From contig JAJEDJ010000005.1 in assembly GCA_022821545.1 (NCBI GenBank), positions 62,001-126,000 on the forward strand: a stretch of DNA of 64,000 nucleotides. The letters run 5' to 3'. This DNA comes from Caldilineaceae bacterium. Lineage in GTDB: Bacteria; Chloroflexota; Anaerolineae; Caldilineales; Caldilineaceae. Position 1 is the stretch's first letter; each line of letters opens with the position of its first letter. The translations under genes and the position numbers were made by a program. Shown one piece after another: positions 57,904-64,000 of the stretch. The notes below the pieces were generated by a model that had not been told where the DNA came from, did no database searches, and saw only the letters and a program-made list of their open reading frames with translations.

Positions 57904-58803
57904 CTACTCGTTCTTTGTAATCAGCCACTCCAACAACCGCTTGGCGGCAAACACTGCCCCTAACAGCAGGAACAGGCCCGCGCTCCAGCGTACCCCGGTG
58001 AAGAACTGCGCACGGAGATTTTCCAAGCCCAAAGATTCTCCCAGGTCTCCCAGAATGCCGGGTTGCGGTTCAATTTCACTCTGGGTGGACGGAGAGGTCT
58101 GGATATCCGATGCGCCGCTGCCGTCTTCCTGCGCAGGCGGCGGAGTTGCCGTTGGTTCATCCTCCGTCGCGCCCTCTATGTTCGGCTGCTCTACTCGGAC
58201 CTCAGCGACCGTGGGTTGCGGGTATGGTGTCGGCGTATCTATTGGAATCGGTGTGGAAGTTGGCTCGTCGGGAGTGGGTGTGATCGGGTCCTGTCTGACA
58301 CTTATGTTGTGTACGAAAAACTCTCCATAGTTTCCATCCGGCCGTACGACCCGCAGACGAAGCGTATAGGTGCCTGGCGCGAGGACGTCGGTATGCCACA
58401 CGCCCAGCTGTCCGTTCACGACTTGACGTGTCTCCCCGCCGAAATATGAGTAGGCCTCGTCGCCTCTGGACGACTCCTTGAACGAAAGCTCATAGCGGGC
58501 GAAAGGGGAGCCGGTTGCCGTTCCCATGATCGGCACGGGCCCGCTGACGCTGCCGCCCTGTTCGGGGGAACTGATGCCGGACTGGCCGGTCTGTTCATTG
58601 CGGGCTTGCACAACGTCCAGTCGATAGTCTTGGACCGGGTCACGCCACTCTTCCGCGCCGAAACTGGCCGCCGCCGCATTCGAACTGCCGGCAACCAGGG
58701 CCAGCCCAACCATTCCCGGGACAAGCGCGCACAGAATGCAGGGAACGAGCAGTTGCAGGAGTCGCCTGAGTCTCTTGAGACTGGAATTGCGATTCTCAGC
58801 CAT
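57904..58803 (-). CDS. secreted, C-terminally anchored protein with Ig-like domain
   Basis: 299 residues. An N-terminal signal segment (about residues 14-40) is followed by an Ig/carbohydrate-like beta domain (GGSVSGPVPIMGTATGSPFARYELSF to TYTLRLRVV), a Pro-Thr linker (PTPDEPTSTPIPIDTPTPYPQPT), a Glu/Pro-rich stretch, one C-terminal membrane helix (about 270-290) and a charged tail. Similar anchored proteins are frequent in Chloroflexota, but no function is known. ATG 58803 is chosen because signal features start there; the frame is open to 58914. Confidence 0.65.
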   Translation of the reverse strand: MAENRNSSLKRLRRLLQLLVPCILCALVPGMVGLALVAGSSNAAAASFGAEEWRDPVQDYRLDVVQARNEQTGQSGISSPEQGGSVSGPVPIMGTATGSPFARYELSFKESSRGDEAYSYFGGETRQVVNGQLGVWHTDVLAPGTYTLRLRVVRPDGNYGEFFVHNISVRQDPITPTPDEPTSTPIPIDTPTPYPQPTVAEVRVEQPNIEGATEDEPTATPPPAQEDGSGASDIQTSPSTQSEIEPQPGILGDLGESLGLENLRAQFFTGVRWSAGLFLLLGAVFAAKRLLEWLITKNE

Positions 58804-58921
58804 AGGCAGAACGGTTCTCTTCTGGCCTTCTGGGGCCGCATCTGAAATCTCAGGGCCGTCGTCGTTTCCCTTTACGGGCGTTACAGACCGGCCCCGGAAT
58901 TGCAGGACTACCATTGCAGGA

Positions 58922-59836
58922 CTACTGCAAAGACTTGATGTAAAGGACTAAGTCGCCGATCTGTTCGTCGGTCAGGTCCGCCTGTCCACCCGAGGCCGGC
59001 ATGGCAATGCCCGTACGATTGTCCGCCGCGTCGGCGGCGCGTCCGTCCCGGATAACTGCCGCCAGTGCGTCGTCACTCACTCCGGAAACATGTGGCGAGT
59101 CCGCCAAAGCAGTGCCTAGTCCTTCCACGCCTGCCCCTTGCTCCCCGTGACAGTTGATGCAGGCGAGTGCATACAAGGCCGCCCCGTCTTCCAAACTCGT
59201 AGGCGTAGCTGACGGCGTAGGGGTTGGCGTCGGCTCCTCGGAGAGATTGAGGAATGGCAGCTCCGTGGCAAAGGGAAGTGCCGCATCCGGCAATGATACA
59301 TGAATCTTCCCCGCCTGGGCGGCGCCGGCTACATACAACCCTATCGCTATCAGTACCACAAAGGGAGCCGGCCAGCGCGGCCACTGATAAGGCCATGCTT
59401 TGCCGGCGCCTCCCGCATCCCCGGCAATGACCATCAACATGCCGGTCGTGATGGCCATGAACCCGACCATTGCCAGCAGCGGAATCGTAACAAAACCGAA
59501 CCAGTCGAGCCAGACCGTCGTACAGGTCACCCCGATGCCGCACGAAGACGGCGAACCAAAGTAGGGTGTCTTCTGAAGCAGGAAATGATAGACGGCGACA
59601 CCCTGGCCCACCAGCGAAAACGGTAGGACCAGGTGTGGCAGATGAGGGTCCCTGCGCATAATCCCGAGAGTAAGCAGCCCGGCGAGCGGATACATCAGGA
59701 TGCGCTGGTACCAACAGAGAGTGCAGGGCGTAAAGCCGCTCACCTCACTCAAATAGAGACTGCCCATCGTAGCGGTCCAGGCCGCGATGAGCGCCCCGTA
59801 CAGACCAAGCTTGGTCCAAAAGCGTGAACTGTTCAT
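58922..59836 (-). CDS. DsbB-like disulfide oxidase fused to a c-type cytochrome
   Basis: 304 residues. The N-terminal half has four membrane helices and the DsbB/BdbC pairs Cys38-Cys41 (CTLCWYQR) and Cys99-Cys105 (CGIGVTC), which re-oxidise DsbA. A fifth hydrophobic segment (about 158-173), a Pro-Thr linker (about 200-213) and a monohaem cytochrome c domain follow. In that domain CINCH places Cys226, Cys229 and His230, with the axial Met279 in GIAMPA. Electrons could go from DsbA through DsbB to the haem. ATG 59836 lies 19 bases after the DsbA stop, without a clear ribosome-binding site, so coupling is likely. Confidence 0.85.
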   Translation of the reverse strand: MNSSRFWTKLGLYGALIAAWTATMGSLYLSEVSGFTPCTLCWYQRILMYPLAGLLTLGIMRRDPHLPHLVLPFSLVGQGVAVYHFLLQKTPYFGSPSSCGIGVTCTTVWLDWFGFVTIPLLAMVGFMAITTGMLMVIAGDAGGAGKAWPYQWPRWPAPFVVLIAIGLYVAGAAQAGKIHVSLPDAALPFATELPFLNLSEEPTPTPTPSATPTSLEDGAALYALACINCHGEQGAGVEGLGTALADSPHVSGVSDDALAAVIRDGRAADAADNRTGIAMPASGGQADLTDEQIGDLVLYIKSLQ

Positions 59837-59855
59837 TGAAACCGATTTCGCGTGT

Positions 59856-60557
59856 TCACTGGTCGGAGGACAGCCGGCTGTCAATTGCCGCCGAGACCGC
59901 CCCGTAGTCGAGCGGATTGTCGACGCGTACGCCGTCAACCAGCACGGTGGGCGTGCCGTTGTGTCCGGCTGTGCGTGCGGCCTGCAGGCTCTCCGATATG
60001 GTCGGCTTATGCTCCTGATTTGTCAGGCAGGATGTAAACGCGTCTTGTTCGAGTTCCAGTTCTACAGCGTAGTCGATCAGGCGCTCCATGAGAAACGCGT
60101 TCGCGCCGGAGGAAGTTGCCTGGAAGACTCGATCATGGTAAACCCAGAACCGTCCCTGGTCGGCGGCGCATTCGCTCGCCTGGGCGGCCAGGGACGCGCC
60201 CGGTTCATGTTGCTGCAACGGAAAATGCCTGTATTCCAACTTGATTTTTCCAGAGGAGATATAGTTCTCAACGAGGCCGGGCTTTACGCGCTGGTTGAAG
60301 GCCGCGCATGCCGGACAGCGAAAGTCCTCCCAGGCCTGGACCGTTACCGGGGCATCGGGATCGCCCAGGACGTTCCGATTCTGCCAGGAGGAAGAAATAC
60401 CGGAATAGTCGGGAAGCTCAACTGAAGTTGGTTCACCGTCAGTTGCCGCGGCCAGGACAACCGCCAAAAGACCGGCCAGCAGGGCAACCCCGCCGACAAT
60501 ATAGATGCTCAGCGACAACCGCTGTCTGCTATTGGCAATCAGCTCTTTCGCTTTCAC
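59856..60557 (-). CDS. membrane-anchored DsbA-like thiol oxidase
   Basis: 233 residues. One membrane segment (about 17-37) is followed by a thioredoxin-fold DsbA domain with the active site CPAC (Cys81, Cys84) and the cis-Pro segment GTPTVLV. It introduces disulfides into secreted proteins and passes electrons to the DsbB partner encoded next. The open frame starts at GTG 60638, but that codon lies inside the -35 box of the promoter, so the start is placed at TTG 60560 or GTG 60557 after AAGGA. Confidence 0.85.
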   Translation of the reverse strand: MKAKELIANSRQRLSLSIYIVGGVALLAGLLAVVLAAATDGEPTSVELPDYSGISSSWQNRNVLGDPDAPVTVQAWEDFRCPACAAFNQRVKPGLVENYISSGKIKLEYRHFPLQQHEPGASLAAQASECAADQGRFWVYHDRVFQATSSGANAFLMERLIDYAVELELEQDAFTSCLTNQEHKPTISESLQAARTAGHNGTPTVLVDGVRVDNPLDYGAVSAAIDSRLSSDQ

Positions 60558-60611
60558 CAACCTGGTCCTTGCTTTTGTATTCGCCTCTTTTGAAAAAAGG
60601 CCTGATATTGG

Positions 60612-60640
60612 AATATAGCACCGATTCCTGTACTGCACAA
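60612..60640 (-). promoter_or_regulatory. extended -10 promoter of the dsbA-dsbB-cyt operon
   Basis: On the minus strand: TTGTGC, a 17-base spacer ending TGC (extended -10) and TATATT. The transcript would start near 60605, which rules out the upstream GTG at 60638 as the start of the DsbA protein. Confidence 0.6.
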
Positions 60641-60769
60641 AACAGATTCGGATTTTCCCAGCGGCCGCCTGAGACTGACTTTCGCTGCGGCTGCATACAG
60701 AGTAAGCTAACTCGGCAAAGGGCAGACATTCAGGAACACAGACGTTTTCGGTTAGGAGGATTCGTCTCG

Positions 60770-61669
60770 ATGACAGTCAGTAGCTCGCGTTCGTGGGGCG
60801 CCAATAGGAGAAATCTCAAAGGAAAGGTTGCCGTCGTCACCGGCGCAAGTCGGGGCATCGGCGAAGCAATCGCCGCTGCCCTCGCAGCGGAAGGCTGCCG
60901 GCTGGTTCTGGCGGCGCGCAGTAAGGACCGGCTCGAGGAAGTCGCCGGAATGCTGCGCGTGCGGTACGGGGTCGAGGTCGTGGCCGCGCCTACCGACGTC
61001 GGTGACGAAGGCCAGGCGCGCAAGCTCATAGAAACTGCCGCCGGTCATTTTGGATCAGTAGACATCCTGGTGAACAACGCCGGAATCGGCATTTACGGTG
61101 CAGTCGACGAACTGCACTTGAACGACCTCAGGCATGTCTTTGAGGTCAACCTCTTTGGCCCGCTTGCTGCCCTGCAGGCGGCCGTGCCTGTTATGCGCCG
61201 GAATGGCGGCGGCGCCATCGTCAATGTCAGCAGTATCGTGGGCAGGTTTCCACAGCCCCTGGGTGGCGGCTACACCGCAACAAAATTCGCGCTTCAGGGC
61301 GCAAGCGGCGCTGCCCGTGCAGAGTTGAAGCGTGACAACATAGATGTCATTCTTGTTTGCCCTGGACTGACAGACACGGAGTTTTCACAACATAGCCGGA
61401 TCAGCGTGCCGGGCGCTGAGCATCGGCAGGGCGAACGCCACTCACTCGGCCAGGGCGTCGAGCCGGCAAGAGTCGGCCGCCGCACTGTGGCGGCGATAAA
61501 GCGAGGAGAGCGGGAGGTCTATATCACTCTGTTTGATCGCGCCCTCGTCTGGTTCGCGCTGCACTTCCCCGGACTCTTTCAGTGGGCGCTCGTCTACGTC
61601 ACGCGTTACCGGCGCAAGCGCTTTGACGAAAGCGGGGCCCGCAAGAACCGGCGCGTTAGTCCGAACTGA
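60770..61669 (+). CDS. short-chain dehydrogenase/reductase (SDR) with C-terminal hydrophobic segment
   Basis: 299-residue classical SDR. Cofactor loop TGASRGIG (24-31), NNAG, catalytic Ser in NVSSIVG and YTATK (Tyr and Lys) are present. The C-terminus has a Trp/Phe-rich segment (LVWFALHFPGLFQWALVYV) that may bind membrane, as in some lipid-acting SDRs. ATG 60770 has AGGAGG 10 bases upstream; the much longer open frame from 60308 is rejected because it crosses the dsb promoter. Confidence 0.88.
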   Translation: MTVSSSRSWGANRRNLKGKVAVVTGASRGIGEAIAAALAAEGCRLVLAARSKDRLEEVAGMLRVRYGVEVVAAPTDVGDEGQARKLIETAAGHFGSVDILVNNAGIGIYGAVDELHLNDLRHVFEVNLFGPLAALQAAVPVMRRNGGGAIVNVSSIVGRFPQPLGGGYTATKFALQGASGAARAELKRDNIDVILVCPGLTDTEFSQHSRISVPGAEHRQGERHSLGQGVEPARVGRRTVAAIKRGEREVYITLFDRALVWFALHFPGLFQWALVYVTRYRRKRFDESGARKNRRVSPN

Positions 61670-61704
61670 CCGGCTTTAGGCGGTTCCCGCTTGACCTCTC
61701 GCGC

Positions 61705-62739
61705 TCACTGCTGTCGAAACAGCACCCACATTGGCTGTTTCCCTACTTCATACGTCTTCAAGTGTGAAAGCAACCCGCTTTCAGGATCGATCGAGTAGAC
61801 TGCTGCGTTGCCCGTCCCTTGCCCTGCGGCCACAAGATAGCGGCCTTCAGGATCGACGTTGAAGACGCGCGGCACTGCTTCTGTGCTCTGCCATCCCTTC
61901 ATTTCAACCGCGCCGCTGCCCGTGTCGACCGCAAGCACGGCAATGCTTTCGTGGCCTCGATTCGTGACGTAGAGTGTCCGCCCGTTCGGGTGCAGGTGGA
62001 TCTGTGCGCAAGTGTTGGCGCCGCTAAACCCTTCAGGCAGAGATGAAACTGTCTGAAATGGGAGCAACGTACAGCCTGCCTGACCTGCCTCGGTTTGACC
62101 ACCGCCCGGCCTGCCGAAATGGTAGGCAGTGACGCAGGAGGCGTCCTCGTCCGACGTGTAAACAAACTGCTGGTCCAGCGAAAAAACGAAGTGCCTTGGG
62201 CCAAGCCCTTCCGCCGCCGTTACAAGAGGCGCCGAAGGGTTGGGCGACAGCTGACCGGTCTGCTCGTCAAACTGGAACAGGAAGATGCTGTTCGCTTCGA
62301 GCGGATGGGGTACAAGAGCGTAGCGGTTCGTTTCATCGGTCTCAATGCAGTGCGCGCGCGCAGCCGTCGTCACACTGCATGCTTCTGCGCCGATTGAGCC
62401 GTCCGTCTCGGTCCGGTGGACCATCGCCTTGCCCGCTCCGTAATAGGCGCTCAGAAGAAAGCGGCCTGTCTTGTCAGGAGCGAGGTAACAGGCATCGGCG
62501 TCCACCTCTCTCTTGCCCAGCAGCCGCAACCCGCCGTCGCCCTCGAAGCGGAACGCCGCCAGCTCTCTGCTGGCCCGCAGAGAGCAGTAGAGCGTCCGCC
62601 CATCCGGAGAGCTTGCCAGCGCGGAAGGGCCTCCCACTGCGCGGACATCCTTGCTGTGTCGCAGTTGGCCGCTGCTTTCCATCTCATAAGTCCGGATCAA
62701 ATCGTCACCGGATACGGTTATGTAGACGCGTGTGGTCAT
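61705..62739 (-). CDS. lactonase-family beta-propeller (6-phosphogluconolactonase-like)
   Basis: 344 residues with propeller repeats such as ALASSPDGRTLYCSLRAS, FVFSLDQQFVYTSDEDAS and HLHPNGRTLYVTNRGH. It matches the YbhE/Pgl-type lactonase family, which hydrolyses sugar lactones such as 6-phosphogluconolactone. There is no signal peptide. ATG 62739 has GAGGAG 6 bases upstream. It converges with the SDR. The actual lactone is uncertain. Confidence 0.85.
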   Translation of the reverse strand: MTTRVYITVSGDDLIRTYEMESSGQLRHSKDVRAVGGPSALASSPDGRTLYCSLRASRELAAFRFEGDGGLRLLGKREVDADACYLAPDKTGRFLLSAYYGAGKAMVHRTETDGSIGAEACSVTTAARAHCIETDETNRYALVPHPLEANSIFLFQFDEQTGQLSPNPSAPLVTAAEGLGPRHFVFSLDQQFVYTSDEDASCVTAYHFGRPGGGQTEAGQAGCTLLPFQTVSSLPEGFSGANTCAQIHLHPNGRTLYVTNRGHESIAVLAVDTGSGAVEMKGWQSTEAVPRVFNVDPEGRYLVAAGQGTGNAAVYSIDPESGLLSHLKTYEVGKQPMWVLFRQQ

Positions 62740-62865
62740 GTCGGGCTCCTCTGGCGGATCGCCTTTTCTTCCCCGCATCCCCCTTCTGGTTTGTGGGAAA
62801 GCGGCTGCTGATGTAATGTTTGCGGACCTGGTTCAAATCCGACATTCAAACGAGGCAAACGAACG

Positions 62866-63837
62866 ATGGTGAAGAAGATCTGGATGGAATGGCCCTTGCC
62901 GCCCGCGCTCCTTGCGCAGATCACGGGGCTGGCGGAGATCGTCGACGACGGCGATTTGGAAAAGATTCATGGCTCTACCGTAATCTCCGGCATTCGCCGC
63001 TACTACGACGGCGAACTCATGGATCGAGTCGGGCCCGATTTGCTGCAAATTGCCAAGCCCGGCATCGGTGTCGACAATATCGACCTCGACGCCGCTACGG
63101 CGCGCGGCATCCTTGTTTGCAATACACCCGACGCGCCGTCGGAGTCAACTGCCGAACACGCCGTGGCGCTGTTGATGGCGGTTGCCAAGCGGGTGATGGT
63201 CGGCGACATGCACCTGCGCGGAGACTCCGATATTGGCCGGGAGGATATGCTGGGCTCCGAGCTGCTGGGCAGCTCTTTGGGCATCGTTGGTTTCGGACGG
63301 ATCGGACGGCGCGTTGCAGAGATGTGCGCCCTGGGAATCAGGATGAACGTTACCATCTATGACCCGATTCTGCCGGACAGTTTCCAACTGCCTCAAGGCG
63401 TTTCCCGGACCCACGACCTGGATGCTATTTTCGCTGAGAACCGATTTGTGACTCTGCACACGCCGCTTCTTCCGGAAACGCGCCGCCTCGCCAACGAGAG
63501 GCGGCTGCGCCTGATGAAGCCGGGCAGTTATCTCATAAATGCGTCACGCGGGGGTGTCGTTGACGAAGCTGCTCTGATAAAGGTATTGCGCGAGGGACAC
63601 TTGGCCGGCGCAGGGCTGGATGTCTTCGATCCCGAACCACCCTTGGCGGACAATCCCCTGCTTGCCATGAAGAATGTTGTCCTTACCCCCCATATCGCCT
63701 CATACACGGAAGCCGGCATGGCCGCCATGCAGGCCGGGACGGTTGAAAACATCGCGAAGGTCTTGAAGGGTGAACGTCCGACGTGGATTGCCAACCCGGA
63801 AGCATGGCCGGGCCGGATGGAAAAAGTTGTTGCCTGA
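62866..63837 (+). CDS. D-2-hydroxyacid dehydrogenase (phosphoglycerate dehydrogenase-like)
   Basis: 323-residue NAD-dependent dehydrogenase. The catalytic Arg is in NASRGGVVDEA, the Glu in GLDVFDPEPP and the His in LTPHIASYTEAG; the nucleotide loop is VGFGRIGRRVAEM. There is no C-terminal ACT domain, so it is not a regulated serine-pathway enzyme. It may act on glyoxylate, hydroxypyruvate or a sugar acid. No ribosome-binding site is strong before ATG 62866. Confidence 0.9.
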   Translation: MVKKIWMEWPLPPALLAQITGLAEIVDDGDLEKIHGSTVISGIRRYYDGELMDRVGPDLLQIAKPGIGVDNIDLDAATARGILVCNTPDAPSESTAEHAVALLMAVAKRVMVGDMHLRGDSDIGREDMLGSELLGSSLGIVGFGRIGRRVAEMCALGIRMNVTIYDPILPDSFQLPQGVSRTHDLDAIFAENRFVTLHTPLLPETRRLANERRLRLMKPGSYLINASRGGVVDEAALIKVLREGHLAGAGLDVFDPEPPLADNPLLAMKNVVLTPHIASYTEAGMAAMQAGTVENIAKVLKGERPTWIANPEAWPGRMEKVVA

Positions 63838-63845
63838 CAGAGGAC

Positions 63846-63869
63846 GGGCGGCGGCATACGTCGCCGCCC
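63846..63869. terminator. GC-rich hairpin after the hydroxyacid dehydrogenase
   Basis: Perfect 8-bp stem GGGCGGCG with CGCCGCCC and an 8-base loop, 9 bases after the stop. T-rich sequence is limited, so it may act in both directions between converging genes. Confidence 0.5.
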
Positions 63870-63910
63870 TGCTTCGTCTGCTCAACCAATCTCTTCGAGA
63901 ACTGTGAATC

Positions 63911-64000
63911 TCACCAACGAATGTGGCTCTGAACGGGCCCGCTGTGCTGGTCGGATCGCTCCGAGATCGGCCAGCTGCGCCACTCCTCAACGACCTCGAT
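63911..64000 (-). CDS. possible 3' end of a minus-strand gene running off the window
   Basis: On the minus strand a frame is open from the window edge to a TGA at 63913-63911 and reads as a plausible C-terminus of about 29 residues ending SHIRW. The terminator-like hairpin just beyond agrees with converging genes. The family is not recognised, and it could be chance. Confidence 0.25.
   Translation of the reverse strand: MEVVEEWRSWPISERSDQHSGPVQSHIRW

Noticed and set aside
57710..58330. Plus-strand open frame with Ser-Thr-Gly-Asp repeats
   Set aside because: It is the shadow of the minisatellite and of the minus-strand anchored protein; composition and start are not convincing.
60308..60769. 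Long 5' extension of the SDR open frame (453 codons in all) across the dsb promoter region
   Set aside because: It overlaps the divergent DsbA gene and its promoter, has no SDR features, and ATG 60770 has AGGAGG upstream.

Overview
The window looks like a GC-rich chromosome (about 60 % GC by eye) from an uncultured Chloroflexota-type bacterium, perhaps a Caldilineales/Anaerolineae or SAR202-like lineage from a marine or host-associated community. The main clues are extracytoplasmic proteins with long Pro-Thr linkers, an archaeal-type HMG-CoA synthase beside a class II HMG-CoA reductase, a DsbB-cytochrome c fusion, and several phytanoyl-CoA dioxygenase (PhyH), enolase-superfamily, SDR and DUF849 genes. 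The taxonomy is inference; there is no rRNA. I saw no tRNA, rRNA, CRISPR array, insertion sequence or phage gene.

Layout. 1-8.9 kb: a SNF2 helicase with its SWIM zinc-finger partner, then a SAF-domain homoserine-dehydrogenase-like oxidoreductase, an aldo/keto reductase, a tandem GNAT protein and a DUF169 protein. 9.1-11.9 kb: a HlyD-type membrane adaptor and a secreted three-SH3 protein. 12.2-35.3 kb: a long plus-strand catabolic and uptake region with a GH4 glycosidase, an enolase-superfamily dehydratase with an altered metal site, an SDR, a 934-residue DUF5695-like protein, a complete five-gene oligopeptide/oligosaccharide ABC transporter, a DUF849 enzyme, a TIM-barrel isomerase, a zinc alcohol dehydrogenase, an amidohydrolase, two PhyH dioxygenases, a frameshifted thiamine-diphosphate enzyme and an NHL protein. 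These probably import and break down an oxidised sugar or sugar acid; only the one minus-strand ORF at 19.1-19.6 kb interrupts the strand.

35.3-37.1 kb is the most interesting part: a low-GC, minus-strand, two-gene operon of a ParA-like ATPase and a HEPN protein with an intact RNase motif, driven by a near-consensus promoter and translationally coupled. It interrupts the metabolic genes and looks like an acquired defence or toxin-type module. 37.3-46.2 kb: two more PhyH genes, a lysophospholipase-like hydrolase, a GNAT-like protein, a Nudix hydrolase, RNase D and FtsH. 46.4-50.4 kb: three membrane proteins, two of them related to complex I/Mrp antiporter subunits but lacking the usual lysines. 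50.6-53.1 kb: HMG-CoA reductase, which seems to start at an ATC codon, and HMG-CoA synthase, both of the mevalonate pathway. 53.2-57.6 kb: mfd and pth. 57.9-60.6 kb: a secreted anchored protein, the DsbB-cytochrome c fusion and DsbA. 60.8-64 kb: an SDR, a lactonase-type beta-propeller and a 2-hydroxyacid dehydrogenase.

Functions were assigned by reading motifs in the translations; no database search was run. Several starts were moved from the longest open frame to the codon with the best ribosome-binding site, as noted in each entry.
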